A stretch of DNA of 39,604 bases from Xanthomonas hortorum pv. cynarae (lineage in GTDB: Bacteria > Pseudomonadota > Gammaproteobacteria > Xanthomonadales > Xanthomonadaceae): contig NZ_MDFM01000038.1 in assembly GCF_002939985.1 (NCBI RefSeq), positions 1 through 39,604 of the forward strand, given 5' to 3'. The position numbers and the translations under genes are program-made. Below are positions 27,490 through 37,440 of this stretch, piece after piece (the stretch's first letter is position 1; the number at the start of each line of letters is the position of its first letter). Under the pieces are notes generated by a model. It saw only the letters and a program-made list of their open reading frames with translations, ran no database searches and was not told the DNA's origin.

Positions 27490-29025
27490 ATGTCCGCTGA
27501 CCTGCTCAAGGCGCTCGACCTCGCCGCGTCCAATTCCGGTACCTATCTTGGCGAGGCGACCTGGTCGCAGGCCACCGGTGCCGGGGTGCTGCAGCCGCTC
27601 AATCCGACCACCAATGAAGTCATCGCCGATGTGCAGGCGACCACGCCGGACGACTACGAGCTGATCGTGCAGCGTGCGCAGGCCGCCTTCAAGGTGTGGC
27701 GAACCACGCCGGCGCCGCGCCGTGGCGAAGCCGTTCGCCTGTGTGGCGAGGCGCTGCGCGCGCACAAGGATGCGCTGGGCTCGCTGGTGGCGCTGGAAAT
27801 GGGCAAGAGCAAGCCCGAGGGCGATGGCGAGGTGCAGGAGATGATCGACATCGCCGACTTCGCGGTCGGCCAGAGCCGCATGCTCTATGGGTACACCATG
27901 CATTCGGAGCGGCCGGGCCACCGCATGTACGAGCAGTACCAGCCGCTGGGCCTGGTCGGCATCATCAGCGCGTTCAACTTCCCGGTGGCGGTGTGGGCGT
28001 GGAATGCGTTTCTGGCGGCGATCTGCGGCGACATCTGCATCTGGAAGCCGTCCAACAAGACCCCGCTGACCGCGATTGCGACAATGAAGATCTGCAATGC
28101 GGCATTGAAGGACGCCGGCTTCCCGGACATCTTCTTCCTGATCAACGATGCCGGCACGTCGTTGTCGGAGAAGCTGGTCGAAGACGGCCGCGTGCCGCTG
28201 ATCAGCTTCACCGGTTCGACCCAGATCGGCCGCGTGGTCGCCGAGAAGGTCGCGCATCGCCTGGGCCGTTGCCTGCTGGAATTGGGTGGCAACAACGCCA
28301 TCATCCTGGACGAAACCGCCGATCTGAAGCTGGCCATCCCGGGCATCGTGTTCGGTGCGGTGGGCACCGCCGGGCAGCGCTGCACCACCACGCGCCGCCT
28401 GATCGTGCACGAATCCATCCATGACAACGTGCTGGCCACGTTGGTCAAGGCGTACAAGCAGCTCGACAGCAAGATCGGCGACCCCACCGACCCGGCCAAC
28501 CTGATGGGCCCGCTCAACAGCCAGGGCGCGGTAGAGCAGTTCCTGGCCTCGATTGCCAAGGCCAAGGCGGCCGGCGGCACGGTCGAAGTGGGCGGCACCG
28601 CGATCGACCGCCCCGGCAATTTCGTGCTGCCGGCCATCGTCACCGGGCTGCAGAACAGCGACGCAGTGGTGCAGCACGAGACCTTCGCACCGATCCTGTA
28701 TGTGATGAAGTACAGCACGCTGGATGAAGCCATCGAGCTGCAGAACGGCGTGCCGCAAGGCCTGTCGTCGTCGATCTTCACCCAGAACCTCAAGGCGGCC
28801 GAGAAGTTCCTGTCGGCAGCCGGCAGCGACTGCGGCATCGCCAACGTCAACATCGGCACCTCGGGTGCGGAAATCGGTGGCGCGTTCGGTGGCGAGAAGG
28901 AAACCGGCGGTGGCCGCGAATCCGGCTCGGACGCGTGGAAGGTTTATATGCGTCGCCAGACCAATACGATCAATTACTCGGACTCGCTGCCGCTTGCCCA
29001 GGGCATCAAGTTCGATCTCGATTGA
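27490..29025 (+). CDS. amaB: Aldehyde dehydrogenase family 7 (alpha-aminoadipic semialdehyde / piperideine-6-carboxylate dehydrogenase)
   Basis: This NAD-dependent dehydrogenase probably oxidises alpha-aminoadipic semialdehyde (in equilibrium with piperideine-6-carboxylate) to aminoadipate in lysine breakdown. The ATG at 27490 has GGAG eight bases upstream and gives 511 residues, the size of ALDH7A1-type enzymes; the longer open frame upstream runs through the antisense tRNA. Visible motifs are the cofactor site [23 protein letters not shown], catalytic Glu264 in LELGGNN, and catalytic Cys298 in [12 protein letters not shown]. The C-terminal [19 protein letters not shown] is characteristic of ALDH7. 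It appears monocistronic. The symbol follows the Pseudomonas name for this activity; the exact substrate is inferred from family membership. Confidence 0.9.
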   Translation: MSADLLKALDLAASNSGTYLGEATWSQATGAGVLQPLNPTTNEVIADVQATTPDDYELIVQRAQAAFKVWRTTPAPRRGEAVRLCGEALRAHKDALGSLVALEMGKSKPEGDGEVQEMIDIADFAVGQSRMLYGYTMHSERPGHRMYEQYQPLGLVGIISAFNFPVAVWAWNAFLAAICGDICIWKPSNKTPLTAIATMKICNAALKDAGFPDIFFLINDAGTSLSEKLVEDGRVPLISFTGSTQIGRVVAEKVAHRLGRCLLELGGNNAIILDETADLKLAIPGIVFGAVGTAGQRCTTTRRLIVHESIHDNVLATLVKAYKQLDSKIGDPTDPANLMGPLNSQGAVEQFLASIAKAKAAGGTVEVGGTAIDRPGNFVLPAIVTGLQNSDAVVQHETFAPILYVMKYSTLDEAIELQNGVPQGLSSSIFTQNLKAAEKFLSAAGSDCGIANVNIGTSGAEIGGAFGGEKETGGGRESGSDAWKVYMRRQTNTINYSDSLPLAQGIKFDLD

Positions 29026-29404
29026 AGGCCGCATGGCGCGCCGGGGTAATGCCCGGCGCGCTGCCGTATCTGCGGTTGGGCAATGCCGCTGCACTGCACT
29101 CGGCAGCTTGCTGGCGGGACAGCCTGACAGTGACGGCGTTGGTCGCCGATGTCCCGCGACCGGCAGCCGATGACCGCCTGTACCAGGGCCACCGGACCAG
29201 CAATTTGCGGAGCGTCCGGCACCCTTGGTTGCCATGAGTCGCGGCGCCCAACGCCGCACACTCAGCCGATTCGAGCGCTCAAATGCGCCAAACGCGCCCA
29301 CGCGATCGCCGTTTGGCCGCAAACGGCACGCCTTTCGGGCGGCCGCTCTGGGATAATCACGGTACGTCAGCCGTCGGCTGCCGGCCCATCTACAGGAGTT
29401 GCTG
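29026..29404. other. Intergenic region after the ALDH gene
   Basis: These 379 bp contain the hairpin at 29036-29061 and, near the right end, a -10-like GATAAT at 29352-29357 that could serve the downstream small membrane protein. No gene is seen. Confidence 0.5.
29036..29061 (+). terminator. GC-rich hairpin after the ALDH gene
   Basis: GCGCGCCGGG-GTAATG-CCCGGCGCGC is a perfect ten-pair inverted repeat starting 11 bases after the ALDH stop codon. The T-run of a classic intrinsic terminator is missing. It may end or stabilise the transcript. Confidence 0.5.
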
Positions 29405-29689
29405 ATGAACGTCGTCGTTCGACAGACCAGTGCCATGGCCATCGTCAGCCTGGTTGCAGGCATTCTTGGCTGGACGCTGATCCCGTTCCTGGGCAGCCTC
29501 TGCGCCATCATCACCGGCCATCTGGCGCGGGCGGAAATCCGCCGCAACCCGCAAGGCCTGGACGGCGACGGGCTGGCCATCGGCGGGCTGATTCTTGGCT
29601 GGCTGGCGGTGGCGCTCTGGGTGGCAGGACTCGCGATCTTCATCCTGTTTTTCGGCGGCATGGCCTGGCTTGCGGCCGCAAACAGTTGA
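29405..29689 (+). CDS. DUF4190-like small membrane protein
   Basis: This 94-residue protein has two long hydrophobic segments (about 10-40, MAIVSLVAGILGWTLIPFLG, and about 60-90, GGLILGWLAVALWVAGLAIF). They are separated by a hydrophilic turn, GHLARAEIRRNPQGLDGDG, which is typical of DUF4190. It is probably an inner-membrane hairpin protein; its function is unknown. The ATG at 29405 has GGAG at 29394-29397. It is followed after 2 bp by the methyltransferase gene, so the two may be cotranscribed. Confidence 0.75.
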   Translation: MNVVVRQTSAMAIVSLVAGILGWTLIPFLGSLCAIITGHLARAEIRRNPQGLDGDGLAIGGLILGWLAVALWVAGLAIFILFFGGMAWLAAANS

Positions 29690-29691
29690 GC

Positions 29692-30459
29692 ATGGCCGCG
29701 CCCTCCTCTGCTCAGCGCTTCAACGACCGCGTCGCGGCCTACGTGCGCTACCGGCCCGGTTATCCGCCGCAGTTGCTGCGCTGGTTGCACGAAGAATTGG
29801 GTGTGACCCCGGCGACCGCAGTGGCCGATATTGGCGCCGGCACCGGCATCTCCAGCCGCCTGTTTCTGGAGGCCGGTTATCCGGTCACGGCAGTGGAACC
29901 CAACCCGGCCATGCGTGAAGCCGCGCAGCAGTGGCTGGCGGGGTTCCCCAAGTTTCAGGCGATCGATGGCACCGCCGAGGCCACCGGGCTGGCCGATGCC
30001 AGCGTTGGCCTGGTGTCTGCCGCGCAGGCGTTCCACTGGTTCGACACGCAGGCCATTCGCGCCGAATGGGCGCGCATCCTGCAGCCCGACGGGCTGGCGA
30101 TGATCTACTGGAACACCCGCGAGCTGGACACCACCGACTTCTTGCGCGGCTATGAGCAAATCCTGCTGGACTACGGCACCGACTATTCGGCCGTGGCCGA
30201 GCGTTACCAGGACGATGCCACGATGCAGGCCTGGTTCGGCGAAGGCTTCCGCGCGATGGCGCGCTTTCCCAATGCGCAACAGCTGGATTTCGACGCCTTG
30301 CGCGGCCGGCTATTGTCGTCTTCGTATGCGCCGCTCGCGCACGACCCGCGCCATGCACCGATGCTCGCCGCGCTACGCACGCTGTTCGATGCGCATGCGC
30401 ATGACGGACACATCGACTTCCAATACCAGACCCGCGTTTTCGCCGGGAGATTGAACTGA
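29692..30459 (+). CDS. Class I SAM-dependent methyltransferase
   Basis: This 255-residue cytosolic protein has a Rossmann-type SAM-binding core. Motif I is [17 protein letters not shown] (about 43-59), followed by the acidic end of strand 2 in [13 protein letters not shown] post-I motif is [18 protein letters not shown] and the later FHWFD is common in UbiE/Tam-like methyltransferases. The N-terminal [20 protein letters not shown] is typical of a family annotated only as class I methyltransferase. The substrate cannot be told from sequence. It starts 2 bp after the DUF4190 gene and ends 5 bp before pyrD, so it is probably in one operon with pyrD and murB. Confidence 0.85.
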   Translation: MAAPSSAQRFNDRVAAYVRYRPGYPPQLLRWLHEELGVTPATAVADIGAGTGISSRLFLEAGYPVTAVEPNPAMREAAQQWLAGFPKFQAIDGTAEATGLADASVGLVSAAQAFHWFDTQAIRAEWARILQPDGLAMIYWNTRELDTTDFLRGYEQILLDYGTDYSAVAERYQDDATMQAWFGEGFRAMARFPNAQQLDFDALRGRLLSSSYAPLAHDPRHAPMLAALRTLFDAHAHDGHIDFQYQTRVFAGRLN

Positions 30460-30464
30460 CCCGC

Positions 30465-31520
30465 ATGTATTCGCTTGCCCGCCCCTTTCTGTTTTCCCTC
30501 GATGCCGAACGCGCCCACGCGCTGGCCCTGCGCTCCATCGACACCGCCTACCGCACCGGCACCACGCCGCTGCTGGCCAAGCGCCCGGTGCCGCTGCCGA
30601 CGCCCGCATTCGGTTTGATGTTTCCCAATCCGGTCGGGCTCGGTGCCGGGCTGGACAAGAACGGCGAACATATCGATGCACTGCTGGCGCTGGGTTTTGG
30701 CTTCGTCGAAATCGGCACGGTGACGCCGCGTGCGCAGGAAGGCAATCCCAAGCCGCGCATGTTCCGGCTGCCGGAATATCAGGCGGTGATCAACCGCATG
30801 GGCTTCAACAATCTGGGCGTGGATGCGCTGGTGGCCAACGTGCAGCGCGCACGCCGTCGCGGCGGCTTGCTCGGCATCAACATCGGCAAGAACAAGGACA
30901 CGCCCAACGAAGAGGCAACCAGCGATTACCGCTACTGCATGGAGCGCGTGTATCCGCTGGCCGACTACATCACCGTCAATATTTCCTCCCCAAATACAGC
31001 CGGCTTGCGCGAGTTGCAGGAAGAACAGGCGCTGCGTCGTTTGATTTCCGAGTTGCGCGAAACACAGGAAGCCCTGGCTGCGCAACATGGCAAACGCGTG
31101 CCGATGCTGGTGAAGGTCGCGCCGGATCTCAACGACCGCGACATCGATGCTGCGGCGCGCGTACTGGCCGACCTGGCGGTGGATGGCGTGATCGCCACCA
31201 ACACCACTGTGACGCGCACCTTGATCGCCAACCATCCATTGGCTGGCGAGGCCGGTGGACTGTCCGGCGCACCGCTGCTGGGGCAATCCACCCTGGTGCT
31301 GCGCCGCTTGCGTGCGCGCCTGCCCGAATCGATTCCGTTGATCGGCGTGGGCGGTATCAACTCCGGTGCCGATGCGCTGGCGAAGATGGCCGCTGGCGCA
31401 ACCCTGGTGCAGTGCTACAGCGGCCTGGTGTATCGCGGGCCGCAGTTGATCGGCGAATGCGTGGATGCAATTCGTCGCCGCCGCGAAGCGCCGAGCGGCG
31501 GTGCGGTGTCGCCGTTATGA
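30465..31520 (+). CDS. pyrD: Dihydroorotate dehydrogenase (quinone), class 2
   Basis: PyrD oxidises dihydroorotate to orotate in pyrimidine synthesis, using FMN and the quinone pool at the inner membrane. It is 351 residues, the normal class 2 length, with the N-terminal amphipathic extension ([22 protein letters not shown]) that docks on the membrane. Visible are the FMN loop [16 protein letters not shown], the region [27 protein letters not shown], the catalytic Ser in [23 protein letters not shown], and the phosphate site [14 protein letters not shown]. The stop overlaps the murB start (ATGA). Confidence 0.96.
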   Translation: MYSLARPFLFSLDAERAHALALRSIDTAYRTGTTPLLAKRPVPLPTPAFGLMFPNPVGLGAGLDKNGEHIDALLALGFGFVEIGTVTPRAQEGNPKPRMFRLPEYQAVINRMGFNNLGVDALVANVQRARRRGGLLGINIGKNKDTPNEEATSDYRYCMERVYPLADYITVNISSPNTAGLRELQEEQALRRLISELRETQEALAAQHGKRVPMLVKVAPDLNDRDIDAAARVLADLAVDGVIATNTTVTRTLIANHPLAGEAGGLSGAPLLGQSTLVLRRLRARLPESIPLIGVGGINSGADALAKMAAGATLVQCYSGLVYRGPQLIGECVDAIRRRREAPSGGAVSPL

Positions 31521-32569
31521 GCCAGGCCATGCAGCCGGGCTGGCAGTTGCGCGAGCACGCGCCGCTGCGTGCGCTCAACACCTTTCATGTGGAGGCCACG
31601 GCGCGCTGGTTGCTCAGCATCCATGCGCCCGACGCATTGCCCGAAGCACTGGCCGCTCCCGAGATCGCCGGGCAACTGCTATTGGTCCTGGGCAGCGGCA
31701 GCAATGTGTTGCTGGCTGGCGACCCGCCGGGCTGCGTGCTGTGTTTCGAAAACCGCGATCTGAGCATCATTGCGCATCATGCCGACCACGCCATCGTGCG
31801 CGCCGGTGCCGGCGTCAACTGGCATGCGCTGGTGCTGTACTCGCTGCAGCAAGGCCTGTCGGGACTGGAAAATCTGGCATTGATTCCCGGAACGGTGGGC
31901 GCTTGTCCGATTCAGAACATCGGCGCCTACGGCGCGCAGGTGGGCGACTTCATCCATGTGGTGGAAGCCTTCGATCGGCACACGCAGCAGTTTGTGCGGC
32001 TGGCTGCAGCCGAGTGCGCATTTGGTTATCGCGACAGCGTGTTCAAGCAACTGCCGGAGCGCTATCTGATCGTCGCAGTGGAATTCAATCTGCCGCTGCT
32101 GCATGAGTTGCGGCTGGACTATGCCGGCATCCGCGAGGAACTCGCCAGCATGGGCGCCGAGCTAGCTGGTGCGGCCGATGTGGCACAGGCAGTGATCAAC
32201 ATCCGCCAGCGCAAATTGCCGGACCCGGATGTGCTGGGCAATGCAGGCAGCTTCTTCAAGAATCCGTTGTTGCCGAGCGAACAAATCGCCGCGCTGCAAG
32301 CCACGTTTGCCGATATGCCGGTGTATCCCGGCGAACAGCCAGGCCAGGGCAAATTGTCGGCGGCCTGGTTGATCGAGCAGTGCGGCTGGAAAGGCCGGCG
32401 CGAGGGCGATGCAGGTGTGTCGCCAGACCACGCACTGGTGCTGGTCAACTACGGCACGGCCAGCGGCGCGCAATTGCTGGAATTTGCACGGCGCATCGCC
32501 GAGTCGGTACGCGAGCGTTACTCGGTGATTCTTGAACCGGAACCGCGCATCATCGGAGCGCATTGGTGA
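31517..32569 (+). CDS. murB: UDP-N-acetylenolpyruvoylglucosamine reductase, type I
   Basis: MurB reduces UDP-GlcNAc-enolpyruvate to UDP-MurNAc with NADPH and FAD in peptidoglycan precursor synthesis. The product is 350 residues, type I length. Visible motifs are [12 protein letters not shown] and [14 protein letters not shown] for FAD and substrate binding, the type I loop with FGYRDSVFK, the catalytic Ser in GSFFKNP, and the C-terminal [16 protein letters not shown]. The ATG overlaps the pyrD stop, and the stop overlaps the GTG of the next gene, so translation is probably coupled. Confidence 0.96.
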   Translation: MSQAMQPGWQLREHAPLRALNTFHVEATARWLLSIHAPDALPEALAAPEIAGQLLLVLGSGSNVLLAGDPPGCVLCFENRDLSIIAHHADHAIVRAGAGVNWHALVLYSLQQGLSGLENLALIPGTVGACPIQNIGAYGAQVGDFIHVVEAFDRHTQQFVRLAAAECAFGYRDSVFKQLPERYLIVAVEFNLPLLHELRLDYAGIREELASMGAELAGAADVAQAVINIRQRKLPDPDVLGNAGSFFKNPLLPSEQIAALQATFADMPVYPGEQPGQGKLSAAWLIEQCGWKGRREGDAGVSPDHALVLVNYGTASGAQLLEFARRIAESVRERYSVILEPEPRIIGAHW

Positions 32570-33474
32570 CAGCGCAGCAGGCCTCGCGCCGTGCTGCGCT
32601 GTGGATGCTCACCAGTACCGTCGCCTTCGGCCTGATGGCCATCGCCATCCGGCTGGCATCGCGCAACATCTCGACCACCGAGATCGCGTTCTTTCGCAAT
32701 GCGTTCGGGTTGTTGGCACTGCTGCCGCTGATCGTGCGGCCGGGCAAACCGCTGCCGCGTACGCGGCAATTGCCGCAGTATCTGGCGCGCACATCGATCG
32801 GTCTGGCCTCGATGCTGTGCGGGTTCTGGGCGATCGGCCATCTGCCGCTATCGCAAGCGATTTCGTTGTCGTATTCCACGCCGTTGTTCGTCACCGTCTT
32901 GGCGGTGGTATGGCTGCACGAACAGGTGCGCATGCGTCGCTGGCTGGCAGTGGCGGCAGGATTCATCGGTGTGTTGGTGATCCTGCGGCCAGGTTCGTCC
33001 ACCTTTACGCCCGGCCTGTTGGTTGCGCTGTTGGCTGCGGTCATCAGCGCCATCGTCGCGATCCAGATCAAACAGCTCTCGCGCAACGACGACTCCGACA
33101 CCGTGGTGTTCTACACCTATGTGTTCTGGGTGCCGATGTCGCTGATTCCGGCGCTGTTTCAATGGACCTGGCCGCAGGGCATCGATTGGCTGTGGTTGGT
33201 GGCAACCGGCATCTTCGGCACCGCCGGGCAGTTGTTCTGGACGCGCGCGCTCAAGCTGGGCGAAGTCTCGGCGCTGCAGCCGATCAGCTTCATGCAGCTG
33301 CCACTGGTGGCATTGCTGGGCTGGTGGTTGTTCGGCGAGGCGATCGAACGCCATACCTTGATCGGTGCGGCCATCATCATCGGTGCCAACGTCTATATCG
33401 CCCATCGCGAAAGCGTGCTGGCACGGCGCGCTGCCACGCACGCGCCGGTAGAGGGCGTAAAACCAGGCGAGTGA
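32566..33474 (+). CDS. EamA/DMT-family permease
   Basis: This is a ten-helix inner-membrane protein of the drug/metabolite transporter superfamily, 302 residues. Two EamA halves are visible: about 10-145 (opening [19 protein letters not shown], ending [17 protein letters not shown]) and about 155-290 (ending [20 protein letters not shown]). The conserved stretch [26 protein letters not shown] in the first half is repeated in weaker form as [31 protein letters not shown] at 32566 overlaps the murB stop (GTGA). The substrate is unknown. It probably ends the pyrD-murB transcript. Confidence 0.88.
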   Translation: MTAQQASRRAALWMLTSTVAFGLMAIAIRLASRNISTTEIAFFRNAFGLLALLPLIVRPGKPLPRTRQLPQYLARTSIGLASMLCGFWAIGHLPLSQAISLSYSTPLFVTVLAVVWLHEQVRMRRWLAVAAGFIGVLVILRPGSSTFTPGLLVALLAAVISAIVAIQIKQLSRNDDSDTVVFYTYVFWVPMSLIPALFQWTWPQGIDWLWLVATGIFGTAGQLFWTRALKLGEVSALQPISFMQLPLVALLGWWLFGEAIERHTLIGAAIIIGANVYIAHRESVLARRAATHAPVEGVKPGE

Positions 33475-33620
33475 TCAACCGTCCGTGCAGCGACTCTCGC
33501 AGGCCCGCGCGGTGGCATGGCGACGATGCCAACGTACACTGCGCTGTCGGCGCGACCCTGACATTGACGGGACCACGTCGGCAGGCGCACTTTCATTGAA
33601 TGCTCCGCGATGAGGTCGGC

Positions 33621-33831
33621 ATGCCGGTTCCAAGCAAAACCATTGGCCTGATCGGGGACATGCGTCGGCCAGCAAGCTGCGCAGGCGATCATCCTGCAAG
33701 CTGCGCAGGCGATCATCCTGGGCTGCACCGAGATTTCGCTGCTGGTGGGTGCCGCCGATGCGCCGCTGCCGCTATTCGACACCACCGCACTGCACGCTGA
33801 GGCGGCGGCGCTGGCAAGCGTGCACGATTGA
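33621..33831 (+). pseudogene. Aspartate/glutamate racemase family remnant, internally deleted
   Basis: The start [14 protein letters not shown] at 33621 matches the usual N-terminus of aspartate racemase proteins (KTIGLIGGM). A few codons later the reading shifts to another frame that encodes the family's C-terminus: [16 protein letters not shown], then [17 protein letters not shown], ending at TGA 33829-33831. The GCTE motif carries the second catalytic Cys. Roughly 150 central residues, including the first catalytic Cys, are missing. The deletion joint carries a perfect 24-bp tandem duplication. It cannot be functional. Confidence 0.75.
33673..33720 (+). repeat. Perfect 24-bp tandem duplication at the racemase deletion joint
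   Basis: The unit starting CAAGCTGCGCAGGCGATCAT and ending CCTG is present twice, at 33673-33696 and 33697-33720, without mismatches. It encodes QAAQAIIL twice in the racemase C-terminal frame. Confidence 0.95.
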
Positions 33832-33996
33832 TCGGCATCGAAGGCGCAGCCACTGCGCCTTTACCGAAGTGCATCTGCGTCGTGCTTGCGTGCAAACGTG
33901 CAAGCTGTGCCTTGCTGGCGCGGCAACACAGCTGCGTCAAACGTCACCGTTCCAGCACGCGCATGCGCGCCATCACCTGCCACAGGAGGTCACGCC

Positions 33997-35295
33997 TTGA
34001 AGACCGACCCATCACCAGGCACTGCACCAGCAACCCAGCTCACACGCGGCGATTACAAGACGCTGGCCCTGTCTGCGCTGGGCGGCGCGCTGGAACTCTA
34101 CGACTTCATCATCTTCATTTTCTTCGCGACGGTGCTGGGAGAGCTGTTCTTTCCGCCAGGCATCCCGGACTGGATGCGCCAGTTGCAGACCTTCGGCATC
34201 TTTGCGGCCGGCTACCTGATCCGTCCGCTGGGCGGGATCGTGATGGCGCACTTCGGCGATCTGCTTGGTCGCAAGCGCATGTTCGCGCTGAGCATCGGGC
34301 TGATGGCATTGCCCACGCTGGCCATCGGCGTGCTGCCGACCTATGCGCAGATCGGCCTGGCCGCCCCGCTCCTGCTGCTGACGATGCGGTTGTTGCAGGG
34401 CGCGGCCATTGGCGGCGAAGTTCCCAGTGCATGGGTGTTCGTCGCAGAACACGTCCCGGCGCAGCGCAGAGGACTCGCTTGCGGGACATTGACCGCCGGC
34501 CTGGCTGCCGGCGTCCTGCTCGGTTCGCTGAGCGCCGGGGCGATCAACCGCGCCTTCACCCCGCAGGAGATCGCCGACTACGCCTGGCGCCTGCCGTTCC
34601 TGGCAGGCGGCGTCTTCGGGCTGCTTTCGGTCTACCTGCGGCGCTGGCTGCACGAAACCCCGGTGTTCGCCGAACTGATGGCCATGCGTGCGGTCGCGCG
34701 CGAAACGCCACTCAAGGTGGTGCTGCGCGATCATCCACGCAGTGTGGCGCTGTCGTTGTGGCTGACCTGGATGGTGGCGGCCGGGGTGCTGGTGGTATCG
34801 CTGATGACGCCCACGCTGCTGCAGAGCGTGTATCGCTACCCGGCAGCGGTTGCATTGCAGGCCAATCTGCTCGCGGTCCTGCTGCAGGCCATCGGCTCGA
34901 TCGTGGCCGGTGCATTGTCCGACCGCTGGGGCAACGGACGCGTGCTGCTTGTCGGCAGTGTGTTTCTGGGGATGAGCGCATGGCTGTTCTATCGGCTGGC
35001 GGGCGACCCGCAGCTGTTGTTTCCGCTGTATGCCCTGCTGGGCGCTGCGCTCGGCGTCCTGGGGGCGATCCCGCGCATCATGGTCGAAGCATTTCCGCCG
35101 GTGGTGCGCCTGTCTGGCGTGTCGTTCGCCTACAACCTGGGCTATGCCGTCTTTGGTGGTCTGACACCGTTGGTGGTGGTGATGTTACTCAAGCAGCACC
35201 CGATGGGACCTGCGTACTACATGATTCTGCTGGCAGTGATTGGCGGCGTGATCGGGCTGCAGTTATGGCGCCGGGAGCGAGCAAGTCGTTACTGA
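33997..35295 (+). CDS. MFS transporter, metabolite:H+ symporter (MHS)-like
   Basis: This is a 12-helix inner-membrane transporter of 432 residues. TTG at 33997 is chosen because AGGAGG (33984-33989) sits seven bases upstream; an earlier in-frame start at 33886 has no such site. The beginning (DYKTLALSALGGALELYDFIIFIFFATVLGELFFP) is typical of the proline/betaine/alpha-ketoglutarate symporter branch. The MFS loop 2-3 motif is seen as GDLLGRKRMF and a related motif as DRWGNGRVLL after helix 8. GAAIGGEVPSAWVFVAEHVPAQRRG matches the conserved helix 4-5 region of MHS proteins. The substrate cannot be told from sequence. It stands alone and converges with the PAP2 gene. Confidence 0.88.
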   Translation: MKTDPSPGTAPATQLTRGDYKTLALSALGGALELYDFIIFIFFATVLGELFFPPGIPDWMRQLQTFGIFAAGYLIRPLGGIVMAHFGDLLGRKRMFALSIGLMALPTLAIGVLPTYAQIGLAAPLLLLTMRLLQGAAIGGEVPSAWVFVAEHVPAQRRGLACGTLTAGLAAGVLLGSLSAGAINRAFTPQEIADYAWRLPFLAGGVFGLLSVYLRRWLHETPVFAELMAMRAVARETPLKVVLRDHPRSVALSLWLTWMVAAGVLVVSLMTPTLLQSVYRYPAAVALQANLLAVLLQAIGSIVAGALSDRWGNGRVLLVGSVFLGMSAWLFYRLAGDPQLLFPLYALLGAALGVLGAIPRIMVEAFPPVVRLSGVSFAYNLGYAVFGGLTPLVVVMLLKQHPMGPAYYMILLAVIGGVIGLQLWRRERASRY

Positions 35296-35315
35296 GTCAA
35301 AGGCAGTACCTGTCT

Positions 35316-35331
35316 GCACCACGCTAGGTGC
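35316..35331. terminator. Short hairpin between convergent MFS and PAP2 genes
   Basis: GCACC-ACGCTA-GGTGC forms a five-pair stem in the 80-bp gap where the two genes converge. No T-run is present, so this is only a weak candidate. Confidence 0.25.
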
Positions 35332-35375
35332 CCGCGCCTGCAGCGACCACGTTCACTATCGGAACGGCCCTGCAC

Positions 35376-36089
35376 TCAGGTTGAAATGCGATGACGACGC
35401 CAATGTGGACGCCGCGCGCCGCGAAACATCACCAGATACAGCCCGACCACCCACACCAGTGCGGCCGACCAGCCGCCCAGGATGTCGGAGGGGTAATGCA
35501 CGCCCAGGTAAATCCGCGACACGCCCACCAGCACTGCGAACAGACTGGCGGCAATGGTCACCGGCCAGCGCCAGCGCGTGTTCCAGGCCAGCGCGATGAC
35601 CACCGCAGCGAGCGTCATCGAGCCCATCGCATGCCCGCTGGGAAAGCTGAAGGTGCTTTCCGGGGCGATCGATTCCCACAAGCTCGGGCGATTGCGCTGA
35701 AAGAACTGTTTGGCACCCATGTTCAACAACGCCGATCCACCGAACCCCAGCGCGGCGAAGGTGCTTTCGCGCCAGCGCCGCAACGCCAGCAATACCAGCA
35801 CGATCGCGATATCGATCGGAATCACGCCGTACTGGTAGCCGACTCTGGAGATCAGGCCGAAAAACGCATCCAGCCCCGGCGTGGCGATGCTGCGCATGCT
35901 CCACAGCAACGGCTCGTCGAAGTAGAAATTTTCCAGCTCGTGGACTTCATCGGCCAGGTCAACAAACAGCCCCAGCGGCAACAACACGCCGGCGAACAAC
36001 AACGCCATGCGCCACGCATTGTTGCGCAGCCAATATCTGAAACCGGCCGGCGATTCAGCCGGCGCGGCGGACATAGGTGCGTTCGACAT
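35376..36089 (-). CDS. PAP2-family phosphatase (lipid phosphatase-like)
   Basis: This is an inner-membrane phosphatase of 237 residues with about six helices. All three PAP2 motifs are present: KQFFQRNRP (KxxxxxxRP), FPSGH with the catalytic His, and [12 protein letters not shown] with the second active-site His. By family it could act on phosphatidic acid, phosphatidylglycerophosphate or undecaprenyl diphosphate at the periplasmic face. The first start at 36089 overlaps the end of ispG by 35 bp; the ATG at 36074 would overlap by 20 bp. The overlap suggests translational coupling to ispG, and isoprenoid-phosphate recycling would be a sensible link, but that is inference. Confidence 0.9.
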   Translation of the reverse strand: MSNAPMSAAPAESPAGFRYWLRNNAWRMALLFAGVLLPLGLFVDLADEVHELENFYFDEPLLWSMRSIATPGLDAFFGLISRVGYQYGVIPIDIAIVLVLLALRRWRESTFAALGFGGSALLNMGAKQFFQRNRPSLWESIAPESTFSFPSGHAMGSMTLAAVVIALAWNTRWRWPVTIAASLFAVLVGVSRIYLGVHYPSDILGGWSAALVWVVGLYLVMFRGARRPHWRRHRIST

Positions 36090-37320
36090 ACTGGTCGATC
36101 AGATCGATGAACTCGTAGGCGATGTTCTCGCCACGCAAGGTGACGCTTTTTTCGCCATCGATGAATACCGGCGCCGACGGCGCCTCGCCGGTGCCCGGCA
36201 ACGAGATGCCGATATTGGCGTGGCGCGATTCGCCCGGCCCGTTGACCACGCAGCCCATCACCGCCAGGGTCATGTTTTCCGCGCCGGGATTGCTGATCTT
36301 CCACTCCGGCATCTTGGCGCGCACATGGTTCTGCACCACGCCAGCCAGTTCCTGGAAGAACTCCGAAGTGGTGCGGCCGCAACCGGGGCACGCAGTGACC
36401 ATCGGGGTGAAGGCGCGTTGGCCGGTGGTCTGCAGCAGTTCCTGCGCAACGATCACTTCCTGGGTGCGCGACTGGCCCGGCTCCGGCGTCAGCGAGATAC
36501 GGATGGTATCGCCGATGCCTTCCTGCAGCAGCACGCTCAGCGCAGCAGCCGAGGCCACGATGCCCTTGCTGCCGATGCCGGCCTCGGTCAGGCCCAGATG
36601 CAGCGCGAAGTCGCAGCGCGCGGCCATATCGCGATACACCGCGATCAACTCCTGCACGCCAGACACCTTGGCCGACAGAATGATGCGCTCGCGCGCCAGG
36701 CCCAGCTCCACCGCACGCTCTGCCGAATCCACTGCCGAGCGAATCAATGCCTCGCGCAGCACGCGGCCGGCATCCCAGGGCGTGGCGCGCTGCGAGTTCT
36801 CGTCCATCAGCTGCGCAGCCAGCGACTGATCCAGCGAGCCCCAGTTGGCACCGATACGCACCGGCTTGTCGTACTTGATGGCGAACTCGATCAACTGCGC
36901 GAACTGCAGATCCTTCTTCTTGCCGAAGCCCACGTTGCCGGGGTTGATACGGTACTTGGCCAGCGCTTCGGCGCAGGCCGGCTCGGCGGCGAGCAGTTGG
37001 TGACCGTTGTAGTGGAAGTCGCCGATCAACGGGACCTCGATCCCCATCATGCGCAGCTTGTCGACGATGCGCGGAATGGCCGCAGCGGACTCGGCGTTGT
37101 TGACGGTCAGGCGCACCATTTCCGAACCGGCGCGCCAGAGCTCGGACACCTGCTTGACGCTGCCGGCGATGTCGGCGGTGTCGGTATTGGTCATCGACTG
37201 GACGACCACCGGGTGGCCGCCGCCCACGATCACGCTACCGATCTTGACGCTGCGGGTGATGCGACGCGGCCAGGCGGTGGCGTCGGCGGGAGGGGTTGGG
37301 CGGGTCACGGCGTCGTACAT
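36055..37320 (-). CDS. ispG: 4-hydroxy-3-methylbut-2-enyl-diphosphate synthase IspG (GcpE)
   Basis: IspG converts MEcPP to HMBPP in the MEP isoprenoid pathway using a [4Fe-4S] cluster. It is 421 residues, the long proteobacterial form. The N-terminal TIM barrel begins at [30 protein letters not shown]. The cluster ligands are Cys311 and Cys314 in CPGCGR, Cys357 in [10 protein letters not shown], and Glu364 in the same motif. An insert between barrel and cluster domain carries [18 protein letters not shown], as in other gamma-proteobacteria of this group. It is divergent from regB across 120 bp and is probably cotranscribed with the PAP2 gene. Confidence 0.97.
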   Translation of the reverse strand: MYDAVTRPTPPADATAWPRRITRSVKIGSVIVGGGHPVVVQSMTNTDTADIAGSVKQVSELWRAGSEMVRLTVNNAESAAAIPRIVDKLRMMGIEVPLIGDFHYNGHQLLAAEPACAEALAKYRINPGNVGFGKKKDLQFAQLIEFAIKYDKPVRIGANWGSLDQSLAAQLMDENSQRATPWDAGRVLREALIRSAVDSAERAVELGLARERIILSAKVSGVQELIAVYRDMAARCDFALHLGLTEAGIGSKGIVASAAALSVLLQEGIGDTIRISLTPEPGQSRTQEVIVAQELLQTTGQRAFTPMVTACPGCGRTTSEFFQELAGVVQNHVRAKMPEWKISNPGAENMTLAVMGCVVNGPGESRHANIGISLPGTGEAPSAPVFIDGEKSVTLRGENIAYEFIDLIDQYVERTYVRRAG

Positions 37321-37387
37321 CGCGGTATTTTAGCCTGTCATCGGTCCGCTCACAGCTGAAGCGCCGCGCGGGCCGTCTTCCACACCG

Positions 37388-37406
37388 ATGCGACGGTTTG
37401 TCGCAT
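37388..37406. promoter_or_regulatory. Perfect inverted repeat fitting the RegA/PrrA operator
   Basis: ATGCGAC-GGTTT-GTCGCAT is a perfect seven-pair inverted repeat with a 5-bp spacer. It contains TGCGAC-N5-GTCGC, which fits the published RegA/PrrA-type consensus YGCGRC-N5-GNCGC. It ends 34 bp before the regB start and lies in the divergent ispG-regB promoter region, so it could serve autoregulation of regBA and perhaps ispG. Confidence 0.6.
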
Positions 37407-37440
37407 ACCGCCACCTCCCCGAGCGCATAGCATTGCCGTG

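Larger units (their letters stand above)
33475..33996. other. Region between the EamA permease and the MFS gene, with a racemase remnant
   Basis: These 522 bp hold the pseudogene described at 33621-33831 and, after it, about 165 bp leading to the MFS start with a strong AGGAGG at 33984-33989. The first 140 bp show no recognisable gene. Confidence 0.6.

Noticed and set aside
27418..30279. 953-codon minus-strand frame spanning ALDH, DUF4190 and methyltransferase genes
   Set aside because: Runs antisense through three convincing genes; shadow frame caused by high GC at third positions.
33828..35327. 499-codon plus-strand frame over the MFS gene
   Set aside because: Out of frame with the transmembrane protein; Arg/Ala-rich shadow.
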